DNA of 33,309 nt, taken from the NCBI GenBank assembly GCA_030145105.1, contig JAQYWF010000010.1:1-33309 (forward strand). Direction: 5' to 3'. Source of the DNA: Desulfosarcina sp. (GTDB lineage Bacteria > Desulfobacterota > Desulfobacteria > Desulfobacterales > Desulfosarcinaceae). This document shows positions 1-8,532 of this stretch, one piece after another (position 1 is the first letter of the stretch; each line of letters opens with the position of its first letter). Below the pieces are notes generated by a model. The model saw only the letters and a list, made by a program, of their open reading frames with translations. It did not search any database and was not told where the DNA came from. Both the position numbers and the translations under genes were made by a program.

Positions 1-66
1 CTATCCCCGGGCTTCTCCTGACCCGGGGAATATGGCCGCACCAAAATCCGTCTGAAATGAGATGGA

Positions 67-1077
67 TTAAGAACAGACGGTTTCCAGTAGAATGGCACAA
101 ACCTCATAGGGGTCCATGTTGGCTGCCGGGCGACGGTCCTCCAGGTAGCCTTTGCCCTTCTTTACGGTGGGCAGGGGAATCCGGATGGAAGCGCCGCGAT
201 CACTGACGCCGTAGCGAAAATTGTGGATGGAGCAGGTTTCGTGCAGGCCCGTGAGACGCTGAGCATTGTCGGCGCCGTAAACCGCGATATGCTCCTCATG
301 CTTTTTGCCAAGTTTTTTGCAGGCTTCTTCGATGATTGCAAAGCCCCCGTCTTCCCTCATCCCCTTCGTGCTGAAGTTGGTGTGGGCGCCGGCCCCGTTC
401 CAGTCGCCCTTGACCGGTTTGGGGTGGATTGTAGCGTTAACCCCAAAATCTTCTGCGATCCGGTACAGCAGCCAGCGGGCGATCCACAGCTGATCGGCTA
501 CTTCCAGGGGGCCCAGGGGCCCAACCTGAAATTCCCACTGCCCGGGCATAACCTCGGCATTGATACCGGATATACCAAGACCGGCCTGCAGGCATGCGTC
601 CATGTGTTTTTCAACGATATCGCGGCCGAATACCTCATCGGCACCCACACCACAGTAAAAAGGTCCCTGGGGTGCGGGGTAACCGCCTTCGGGCCAACCC
701 AGTGGAGATCGTCCCCGGAAAAAAGTGTATTCCTGTTCGATCCCGAACCAGGCTTCACTGGCGGCAAAATCCTTGGCCACCGCTGCAAGATGAGCGCGTT
801 TGTTTGTCTCGTGAACGTTGCCGTCCGGGTAGCGCACCTCGGTCATGACCAAGATATGGTCGCCGCCGCGAATGGGGTCCGGCACAAATGCGACCGGCAG
901 CATGGCCCGGTCACTGTCATGACCCTCGGCCTGCAATGTGCTGGAACCGTCAAATCCCCAGTCCGGTAATTGAGAGAGTTCCGTGACCGGTCCATCGATG
1001 ATCTTGGTTTTTGAACGCAGCTTGGCGGTGGGTTTGTTTCCGTCGATCCAGATGTATTCTGCTTTGATCTTTGCCAT
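67..1077 (-). CDS. glnII: Glutamine synthetase, type II (eukaryotic-like GSII)
   Basis: 336 aa ORF with GSII-like motifs: DGSST, EQEYTFF, GINAEVMPGQWEFQVGP, HTNFST, DRRPAANMDPY. Confidence 0.93.
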   Translation of the reverse strand: MAKIKAEYIWIDGNKPTAKLRSKTKIIDGPVTELSQLPDWGFDGSSTLQAEGHDSDRAMLPVAFVPDPIRGGDHILVMTEVRYPDGNVHETNKRAHLAAVAKDFAASEAWFGIEQEYTFFRGRSPLGWPEGGYPAPQGPFYCGVGADEVFGRDIVEKHMDACLQAGLGISGINAEVMPGQWEFQVGPLGPLEVADQLWIARWLLYRIAEDFGVNATIHPKPVKGDWNGAGAHTNFSTKGMREDGGFAIIEEACKKLGKKHEEHIAVYGADNAQRLTGLHETCSIHNFRYGVSDRGASIRIPLPTVKKGKGYLEDRRPAANMDPYEVCAILLETVCS

Positions 1078-1186
1078 GATAGTGTTTCCTTTCGTCTTTC
1101 GTATTCGTTTGGGTTGATTTAAATAGGGAACGTCCCCCGCGGTGGCAGTACCCCAGAAACAACCGTCGGCCCTGCCGGATTCTTTA

Positions 1187-1384
1187 TCACTCCCTTTCCC
1201 CCCGGTTCTTGAGGCTCGTGGTCTGCATCAACTTTCTTAGCACCGGCACCAGCTCGGCCGCTATTTTGTGCTTTGCAACATAGCCCCTAACACCGGCTTC
1301 TATGGCCCTGGCCCGGTACTCGCTGGATTCCTCGTAATTAAAAGGAATAAGATGATCGTGTATAGATTTTTCATTTTTCACCAC
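1187..1384 (-). pseudogene. Truncated response-regulator receiver domain remnant
   Basis: 65 aa; the segment 'EYRARAIEAGVRGYVAKHKIAAELVPVLRKLM' resembles the C-terminal half of a NarL/LuxR-type receiver domain. The phosphoacceptor half is absent. Confidence 0.45.
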
Positions 1385-1474
1385 ACCTTTCTGGTATTTA
1401 AAGGTGATTTAGTTGGAGATATTGTGTTAAAACCATTGTTATAGCTAAGTCTAAGCTCTGATGTCGGTCAATTA

Positions 1475-2236
1475 TCAAGGTCCACTCGCGAGATCGACAA
1501 AGGTATTGCCGCTACCAGAGTCTTTAAACACCCTTACGCCGAGATCATAGGCATCGCTATCATCCTCCGTACCAAGGGCAACGGCAGTATAGACGTTGCC
1601 TGCCTCAAGGGAGACAGGACCAAATGTCAGCTCGTCGGTGGAATTATTGCCCACTTCGATAACAACCAAAAAGTATTCGCCGGGATCGATCAATGCGTAG
1701 TCGGTGATATCTTTAAAAATCCCAAATAACTTCAATACTTCTTGATCTGCCGTTTTGATGTTGACATCTATTGCTGGTACATCGGGAGCAGCGTGTACTA
1801 CGCGTACCTTGGCCTTGTTGGCATCGCTGGATCGATCGTCATCGGACTGGATGAACTCCAGAGCGGCGGCAAGGTTGACGGCATAGACGGTATTGTCAAC
1901 GTCACTGGCAAATCCGGGATCTTCCAGACGGCCGAGTTCCTGGTCGTCACTGCCTCGCTTGAAAACAACCTCCTCGATCACAGTGCTTGTTTCCGTATAG
2001 GGGGACGCCTCTTTGTATTCCAACCCAACAATGGTTTGTTCCACTTCGATCAATTCGAAGTCGACATCAACTTCGGGGGTGTCGGGGGAAAGGTGTATTA
2101 CCCGTACATTGGCCGCAGGGGCAACCTCGTCGATGATGTCACTCACAGTGTCACTGCTGCTACCGCAACCGAAGAAGGCAAATGTCATGAGGGCGAATAG
2201 GATAAAGGCAAACCGGCGGATGGACAAGGTCTTCAT
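1475..2236 (-). CDS. DUF4397-like secreted lipoprotein
   Basis: 253 aa; lipobox-like 'FAFFGCGSSSD'; two similar 'VRVIHLSPDTPEVDV' / 'VRVVHAAPDVPAIDV' repeats. Confidence 0.75.
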   Translation of the reverse strand: MKTLSIRRFAFILFALMTFAFFGCGSSSDTVSDIIDEVAPAANVRVIHLSPDTPEVDVDFELIEVEQTIVGLEYKEASPYTETSTVIEEVVFKRGSDDQELGRLEDPGFASDVDNTVYAVNLAAALEFIQSDDDRSSDANKAKVRVVHAAPDVPAIDVNIKTADQEVLKLFGIFKDITDYALIDPGEYFLVVIEVGNNSTDELTFGPVSLEAGNVYTAVALGTEDDSDAYDLGVRVFKDSGSGNTFVDLASGP

Positions 2237-2332
2237 GATGAAATATTCTCCTTTACGATAGATATAAAGACAGCATGATGTTGGAAAAAAATTCGATTCT
2301 GTGCAAACTTGAGCAGTCCGAATCCTTTAGAA

Positions 2333-2692
2333 TCAGTTTTTAAATTTTTCTGCCAAGAATTCAAAAGAATCACGATATTCAGGAAAACGTTTTAAGCCTT
2401 CATTAATAAATTCTTCTTTGGATATTTGGTTGTCCCAGTAAGGGAATGCTTGATTCAGGAACCATTCTTGGTCTTCTTTGGTATCTAACGGGATACGTTT
2501 GTAATTCGGATTTTTATCGACTTCTTTAACTACCTCTTTTAGCTTAGCTTCGAATGCCTTCACTTTTTCTGGATCATTTGCGTCAGCCAGCGACGAATCC
2601 GTTTGTGTAGTTGCGCATCCGCTTAACGCGATGAATAACACTGCGATAACCAAGGTAATTCCGACCCAATTTGCTTTTGATATAACCTTGTT
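2333..2692 (-). CDS. Hypothetical lipoprotein
   Basis: Signal peptide and lipobox 'IALSGCATTQ'; likely start is the internal Met (MNKVIS) of the 124 aa ORF. Confidence 0.6.
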   Translation of the reverse strand, partial: NKVISKANWVGITLVIAVLFIALSGCATTQTDSSLADANDPEKVKAFEAKLKEVVKEVDKNPNYKRIPLDTKEDQEWFLNQAFPYWDNQISKEEFINEGLKRFPEYRDSFEFLAEKFKN

Positions 2693-3203
2693 CATTCGTT
2701 TCACCACTAATTGAGTTAGGATGTTAATTTAACAGAAGAGTATATCCTGAATATTTTTATACCACTTTGTGACATTGTCAATCTATTCCATGGATTTATT
2801 ATTGGTAGCGGCGATGGAATCATATTGACGAATCACGACTTATAAGTAGGAAATTTATAGAGAGTAGCTGCCGAATCACGTCCTTGTCAAATAGTGGTAT
2901 AGATGCTCCTCGGATAAGCGGCAAAAATTTTCATGGCCACGCAAGTACGTTATGGCTATCCCATGAAAACGGACCATTCCGAAACTTGGGATTTCTTGCC
3001 ATAAAACCAAATTCGGTTAATGTTCATATTGGTTATGGAAATCTGCAAAATTCATCTAATATACTTTTGCCCACCCTCTTCCCCTCTATAGTTTAACGAC
3101 CCTTTTATTAGGCGGAATGCCGAGGGGAAAATCCCTTTACTTTATACTGAATATAATTTAAATAATAATTATGATTCAGCTTAATTTAGCGAGGTGATAG
3201 AAA

Positions 3204-3881
3204 ATGGGTAAAATGGCAGCAATAAAAAAACAGGCATTGGTGATCGGCTACCTCAGGGTAAGTACCGACGAACAGGACACAAAGAATCAAGAATTGGCCC
3301 TGCGGCAGTACGCAGATGGTCAAGGCCTTACGATCAACCAGTTTATTGAAACGACAGTTTCCAGCCGGAAAGGAATCAACCAGCGTGGGATCGATGAGTT
3401 GTATCGAACGTTGAGCGCAGGGGATACATTAATTGTCGCTGAGCTGTCGCGGCTGGGACGGTCGATAAATGAGCTTTTGCAAATCGTCGATGCACTTATC
3501 AGGGCTAAGATCCGTCTCGTATCAATTAAAGAATCCATAAATATTAACGGCACGATGGATATACAGAGCAAGACATTAGTAACGATGTTTTCACTTCTTG
3601 CAGAGATCGAACGCGACCTTATTTCGATGCGAACCAAGGAAGGACTTGCCAAGGCCCGTGCTGCCGGTGTCCGACTTGGAAGACCCAAAGGCCCCGGTAG
3701 ATCAAAACTCGATGGGATGGAGGATGAGATCCGGAATCTATTGGGGCTGGGCGTTACGAAATCATCAATGACGAAGATGTTCGGCGTAAGTTGGTGTGCA
3801 CTGAATAATTTCATTAAGACCCGAAAACTAAAGCCTTCTCGGAAGCCAGTGACAAAGCTGGCTCAGGCAACTGTCCAATAA
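3204..3881 (+). CDS. Serine recombinase (resolvase/invertase family)
   Basis: 225 aa; 'IGYLRVSTDEQDTKNQ', 'ELSRLGRS', 'AEIERDLISMRTKEGLAKARAAGVRLGRPKG', C-terminal HTH; 'gaggtgatagaaaatg' upstream. Confidence 0.93.
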   Translation: MGKMAAIKKQALVIGYLRVSTDEQDTKNQELALRQYADGQGLTINQFIETTVSSRKGINQRGIDELYRTLSAGDTLIVAELSRLGRSINELLQIVDALIRAKIRLVSIKESININGTMDIQSKTLVTMFSLLAEIERDLISMRTKEGLAKARAAGVRLGRPKGPGRSKLDGMEDEIRNLLGLGVTKSSMTKMFGVSWCALNNFIKTRKLKPSRKPVTKLAQATVQ

Positions 3882-3911
3882 GTATAGCAATATATTTTTA
3901 GGAGTTTGGAC

Positions 3912-4094
3912 ATGGGATTAGATAATTTAGACCGCATTAATAAAATGATTTCAGACTACCACCATGCCTTTGAAAATGGGGACATAGTCCTGGCGCAGGT
4001 TATTAAAAATGCACTTCTTTCAAAACATGGCATTCATATCTGCCCTTCTGAAGAAAAGCCATTGAATCGATTAAAATTATTTAGGTACAGATAA
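3912..4094 (+). CDS. Small hypothetical protein downstream of the recombinase
   Basis: About 60 aa ORF (MGLDNLDRINKMISDYHHAFENG...) with 'aggag' upstream, same direction as the recombinase. Confidence 0.45.
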   Translation: MGLDNLDRINKMISDYHHAFENGDIVLAQVIKNALLSKHGIHICPSEEKPLNRLKLFRYR

Positions 4095-4173
4095 AACATT
4101 TCTATTCATGTTTTTTATGGCCTATGACGCTTATCACGATTTCTTATGGAAAACAGAAAACGGTACCTTAGGG

Positions 4174-4276
4174 TCTGAAAAAACCTGAAAAAAGCCTAAA
4201 AAACCTGAAAAGGGCCTGAAAAGGGCCTGAAAAGGGACTTGAAAGGTTCTGAATAAAGCCTAAAAGAGCCTGCAAA
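4174..4276. repeat. Degenerate CCTGAAAAGGG tandem repeat with phased A-tracts (period about 10-11 bp)
   Basis: About 10 units whose CCTG-like starts are at 4174, 4184, 4195, 4204, 4215, 4226, 4237, 4248, 4259 and 4269. Confidence 0.85.
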
Positions 4277-4494
4277 TATTCTTAATAATTCTCATTTAGA
4301 GATATCCCATAGAGGGACAACTGGAGGCTGAAATGTTGTTTTATTCTTTTTTTTCAGTTGTTTAGAACATTTTTTTGTGTAACCGCTTGTTCATATCTCT
4401 TTTTTTTGTATACAAGTATAACAACACATAACGATTATTTATTTCAAATAGCCAATCTCGTCAGAAAAACCGACAAACATTAAGGAGAAAAACA

Positions 4495-4680
4495 ATGTCA
4501 AAATTATTCTTTACAGAAGAAGAAGTCGCCAGGCGTTATGGGCTGAAAGTTCAGACCTTGAGAAATTGGCGTTTTAAGGGATGCGGGCCAGCCTATCGAA
4601 AATTTAATTCGGCCGTTCGTTATTATGAGGCGGACCTGGAAGCCTATGAAAATTCCTGCATGGTGCAGACGGAAGGGTAA
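4495..4680 (+). CDS. AlpA/excisionase-like small HTH protein (helix_turn_helix_17 type)
   Basis: 61 aa 'LFFTEEEVARRYGLKVQTLRNWRFKGCGPAYRKFNSAVRYYEADLEAYENS'; 'aaggagaaaaacaatg' RBS. Confidence 0.85.
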   Translation: MSKLFFTEEEVARRYGLKVQTLRNWRFKGCGPAYRKFNSAVRYYEADLEAYENSCMVQTEG

Positions 4681-4835
4681 GGCATGCTTGTTTTTAACCG
4701 ATACCGAAAGTCGGGGCAGGACCCTGAGATTGCATTTTTGATAGCCATGGAGAAACATTGGCTCAAGACCAGAATTTTGTTAACAAATGATTCTATAAGG
4801 GGGAAATACGGGGGGAAACCACAGTTTACTGATAC

Positions 4836-4873
4836 AAAACGGGCACTCACAATCGCTTGTAAATGCCCGTTTT
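4836..4873 (-). terminator. Probable bidirectional Rho-independent terminator downstream of tRNA-fMet
   Basis: Perfect inverted repeat aaaacgggca ... tgcccgtttt just beyond the 3' end of the minus-strand tRNA. Confidence 0.7.
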
Positions 4874-4880
4874 CATTAAG

Positions 4881-4957
<77 letters not shown>

Positions 4958-5090
4958 TCAATTTTTATAAAAGTAAATGATAAGTGAAATTTCTGTTGTT
5001 GTCAACAGCCGAATCAACGAAATGATTAAAAAGCTCATTGGCGCCATTGTTCCCGATTGATTGGCAGAAAGGCGGATCAGCGGACGGACA

Positions 5091-5405
5091 CTATGTTTTT
5101 GCCCAGGACATGATTACCTTTTTGATCGTTTCCCATTGGCCACTATCCTTCTGGCAATGAACCCTGACCTGCTTGTTCCGCCCAGTGTGACCAGAGACGA
5201 TCACCACTGATGATTTGGCCACAGATAACAGCCCCGCTAAAAATACCCCGCAGGCTTTATTGGCGGCATTGTCCACGGGTGGTGCGGTGAGATTGATCTT
5301 CAACGCATCGCCGTATACACCCACAACCTGGTTTTTGGAAGAGCGGGGCTGGAGGCGTATTTTAAAGATCAGCCCGTCAGGTTTTTCCTGGATGGTGAAG
5401 GGCAT
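5091..5405 (-). CDS. DUF167 / YggU family protein
   Basis: 104 aa 'FKIRLQPRSSKNQVVGVYGDALKINLTAPPVDNAANKACGVFLAGLL...SSVVIVSGHTGRNKQVRV'. Confidence 0.88.
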   Translation of the reverse strand: MPFTIQEKPDGLIFKIRLQPRSSKNQVVGVYGDALKINLTAPPVDNAANKACGVFLAGLLSVAKSSVVIVSGHTGRNKQVRVHCQKDSGQWETIKKVIMSWAKT

Positions 5406-5433
5406 GGTTCTGGGTTCTGGGTTCTGGGTTCAA
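5406..5433. repeat. Heptanucleotide GGTTCTG array, 4 units
   Basis: ggttctg ggttctg ggttctg ggttcaa, abutting the DUF167 start codon. Confidence 0.9.
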
Positions 5434-5472
5434 AGGAATTAATTCAATAGACCCTGTCAACTATACAAGCCC

Positions 5473-5901
5473 TCAATCCTGCAGCCGATTTTTTATCAGT
5501 TCGCGGATAAAGGCTGGCGGGCGGACCACCTTTCCCTGGCCATTGATAAACGCGTGCCGGGTGTATCCAGTGGTGTGGATGACGGCGCCGTCCTGACTGG
5601 TGATGGTGTAGTCGAACTGCATGCCGGCGCGAAACCCCGTATTGAGGGTGGCTTCGATCACGATCACGTCATCATAGCGCGCGGGAGTGAGATATTTGCA
5701 TTTGACCTCGGACACCGGAAGCATGAGACCCCGGGCTTCGATCTCACGGTAGGGCAATCCCAAGTGACGAAACAGTTCGGTCCGTCCGATCTCAAACCAG
5801 CGCAGATAATTGGCGTGGTAGACGACCCCCATGGTGTCCGTGTCGCCGTAAATCACCCGGTAAGAGGTGCTGTGGGAATGGGTTCTGGGTTCTGGGTTCA
5901 T
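5473..5901 (-). CDS. Acyl-CoA thioesterase, YbgC/4-hydroxybenzoyl-CoA thioesterase family
   Basis: 'YRVIYGDTDTMGVVYHANYLRWFEIGRTELFRHLGLPY' hot-dog motif. The ORF opens at 6018, but the ATG at 5901 lies inside the heptad array and is a better start. Confidence 0.85.
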   Translation of the reverse strand: MNPEPRTHSHSTSYRVIYGDTDTMGVVYHANYLRWFEIGRTELFRHLGLPYREIEARGLMLPVSEVKCKYLTPARYDDVIVIEATLNTGFRAGMQFDYTITSQDGAVIHTTGYTRHAFINGQGKVVRPPAFIRELIKNRLQD

Positions 5902-6006
5902 GGTTCTGGATTCTGGGTTCTGGGTTCTGAATTCTGGGTTCTGGATTCTGGATTCTGGATTCTGGATTCTGGGTTCTGGGTTCTGGGTTCTGGGTTCTGG
6001 AATCTG
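5881..6006. repeat. Heptanucleotide (GRTTCTG)n array, 18 units
   Basis: 126 bp that divide exactly into 18 seven-bp units, consensus ggttctg/gattctg; one variant unit (ggttcat, 5895-5901) supplies a minus-strand ATG. Confidence 0.95.
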
Positions 6007-6054
6007 CATTCCCGTCAATCTGTCAATCCCTTAAGCTCTCAATTTCCCAATTTC

Positions 6055-6663
6055 TCAATCGCTTGTAAGGATCTTGCCAAAAGCATCCTTTAGATCGTCG
6101 TAGGTTGTGGCTACGGGAAACTGAGGGAACTCATCGATCACATTCTGAGGGGGGCAGAACAGGATGCCCCGATGGGCCTCTTTGAGCATGTTGACGTCGT
6201 TGTAGGAGTCGCCCATGGCCAGCACTTGGAAGTTCAAGCGTTTAAAGGCTTGAACCACCTTGCGTTTGCCATCGGTCTGCCGCAGGTTGTAATCGGCGAT
6301 GGCACCGTTGCTGTCGATGGTCAGGCCATGGCACAACAGCGTGGGCCAGCCCAGCTTTTCCATCAGCGGCCGGGCAAATTCGACGAAGGTATCGGAAACG
6401 ACGATCACCTGAGTGCGGGCCCGCAGCCAGTCCAGAAACTGCCGGGCACCCGGCAGCGGGTTCATGGTGGCGATGACGTCGGTAATATCCTTCAGTTTGA
6501 GGCCATTGGCATCGAGAATGGACAATCGCCGCTTCATCAGCACATCATAATCGGAAATGTCCCGGGTGGTGAGACGTAATTCACCGATGCCCGTGCGCTC
6601 GGCTACGTTGATCCAAATTTCCGGAACGAAAACACCTTCCAGGTCTGAACAAATTACATGCAT
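6055..6663 (-). CDS. thrH: ThrH: phosphoserine phosphatase / homoserine phosphotransferase
   Basis: 'MHVICSDLEGVFVPEIWINVAERTGI...LRLTTRDISDYDVLMKRRL...VVSDTFVEFARPLMEKLGWPTLLCH...MGDSYNDVNML'; HAD-family motifs. Confidence 0.92.
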   Translation of the reverse strand: MHVICSDLEGVFVPEIWINVAERTGIGELRLTTRDISDYDVLMKRRLSILDANGLKLKDITDVIATMNPLPGARQFLDWLRARTQVIVVSDTFVEFARPLMEKLGWPTLLCHGLTIDSNGAIADYNLRQTDGKRKVVQAFKRLNFQVLAMGDSYNDVNMLKEAHRGILFCPPQNVIDEFPQFPVATTYDDLKDAFGKILTSD

Positions 6664-6887
6664 GAAACTCCTCAACAATCCAGCTTGCCTGCTTTTGGTC
6701 GGAATCCAAAATGAATCCTTAAACGGCCAACCGCAGTGGCAACTAATTTTATTTTTTCTGCGGTCATCACCCTATCGCTGCAGGGGCTGGAGCGCTTCAG
6801 AACCGCGGCGGAAAGGGTGAAGCCGTAGTCCTTCTACTGCGAATCCTTGACAACAAAGGATATGGAGCGCTCCGGCCCCTGCAACGT

Positions 6888-8204
6888 TTACTCCTGCCCG
6901 TCATCGTCTTCAATGCGGATCAGCATTGGTGTGCTGGCGACCACGTCCAGGGTGCCGATTTCAGCCAATGCCCGGGTCACATCCGCCTCCCGTGCGTGGT
7001 GGGTCAGCATGACCACCGGAACCGAACCGTTGGTTTTTCTTCCCTTCTGGTGAACGAACTTAAGGCTGATAGCATATTTTCCTAAGATACCGGCGATGGT
7101 GGCCAGCACCCCGGGCCGGTCCATGGCATCGAAGCGGAAGTAATAGTTGGTGACGATGTCGTCCATGGGCATCACAGCAATGGTCCGGATTTTGTCCGGC
7201 TGAAAACCCAAAACTGGCACCCGCCCGGCGCCGTCGGAAGCCAGGTTTCTGGCGATGTCCGCAATGTCGGAGACCACGGCGCTGGCAGTGGGCATCATGC
7301 CTGCCCCGTGGCCGTAAAGCAGGATATCTCCGACCGCATCGGCAGATACGCTGATGGCATTCAATGTACCGTTGACATTGGAGAGCATGTTATCGAACGG
7401 AATCATGGTGGGGTGAACCCGAGCCTCCACGGCCCGGCCGTCAAACTTGGTGATGGCCAGCAGTTTGATGCGGTAGCCGAACTGGGCGGCAAACTCGATG
7501 TCCATGGGGGTGATTCGGGAGATTCCCTCGATGTAGACATCATCGAAATTGATCTTCATCCCGAAGGCCAGGGCTGAAAGGATGGCCAGTTTGTGGGCCG
7601 CATCCTGCCCCTCGACGTCAAGGGTCGGATCGGCCTCAGCATAACCCTTTGCCTGGGCCTCGGCCAGGGCAGCTTGGAAAATCACACCCTCGTCGGTGAT
7701 CTTGGAAAGGATGTAATTGCAGGTGCCGTTGAGAATGCCGATCATGGCCTTGATCCGATTGCCCACCAGGGATTCTCTCACCGTCTTGATGATGGGCATG
7801 CAACCGCCCACACTGGACTCGTAAGCCAAATCGACGCCGCGATCGGTGGCGGCGGCGATAATTGAATTTCCGTGCTTGGCCAGCAGGGCTTTGTTGGCGG
7901 TCACCACATGTTTGCCCTTGTCGATGGCATCGAGAATCAATTGTTTTGCAATTCCCTCACCGCCGATGGTCTCCACAACGATATCGATCGTTGGATCAGC
8001 GATGGCCGTAGCCGCCTCCGGAATCATTACCCCGGGTGGCAAGGTAAGGCCTCGGTCCTTATCCGTGTCGATATCAGCCACATATTTTAGATTGAGTGCA
8101 CATCCGATGCGGTCCCGGATGATATCTCCGTTTTGCAGCAGCAGTCGGGCCACTCCCGTACCCACCGTGCCGCAGCCTAAAATGGCAATGTTGACCTGTC
8201 TCAT
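6888..8204 (-). CDS. hom: Homoserine dehydrogenase with C-terminal ACT domain
   Basis: 438 aa 'VNIAILGCGTVGTGVARLL', 'GILNGTCNYILSKI', 'EADPTLDVEGQDAAHKLAILSALAFG', C-terminal 'YFRFDAMDRPGVLATIAGILGKYAISLK'. Confidence 0.97.
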   Translation of the reverse strand: MRQVNIAILGCGTVGTGVARLLLQNGDIIRDRIGCALNLKYVADIDTDKDRGLTLPPGVMIPEAATAIADPTIDIVVETIGGEGIAKQLILDAIDKGKHVVTANKALLAKHGNSIIAAATDRGVDLAYESSVGGCMPIIKTVRESLVGNRIKAMIGILNGTCNYILSKITDEGVIFQAALAEAQAKGYAEADPTLDVEGQDAAHKLAILSALAFGMKINFDDVYIEGISRITPMDIEFAAQFGYRIKLLAITKFDGRAVEARVHPTMIPFDNMLSNVNGTLNAISVSADAVGDILLYGHGAGMMPTASAVVSDIADIARNLASDGAGRVPVLGFQPDKIRTIAVMPMDDIVTNYYFRFDAMDRPGVLATIAGILGKYAISLKFVHQKGRKTNGSVPVVMLTHHAREADVTRALAEIGTLDVVASTPMLIRIEDDDGQE

Positions 8205-8532
8205 GGCTTGTTTGTTCCTGTTCTTATCCGGTCCTCATGCGTTCTGGCGTTCAATAATCTACGCGAATGGTTAGCGTTAGTCAGGCAATTTCTTATGAGC
8301 AGGGCTTGAAAGTCAACAGAAAAAGGAACGAGAGGGTTGATTGGTTCAACTGGTTTGTTTGGTTAACAGACCGTTTTACGTGTTAGGTGTTTGGTGAAGC
8401 GTGTTTTCGTTTCACCGTTTGCGGTTGACAGTTTTATTATCGTCAGGCGTATGTCGTTTTTCTCTCACGCTTTCACGCTCTCACGGATCTTCTTCCTTTT
8501 TGCTTTCAGCTTTGAGCCTTGAGCCCACACGC

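Noticed and set aside
4174-4276. Possible CRISPR array
   Set aside because: Units are about 10-11 bp and contiguous, with no unique spacers and no cas genes.
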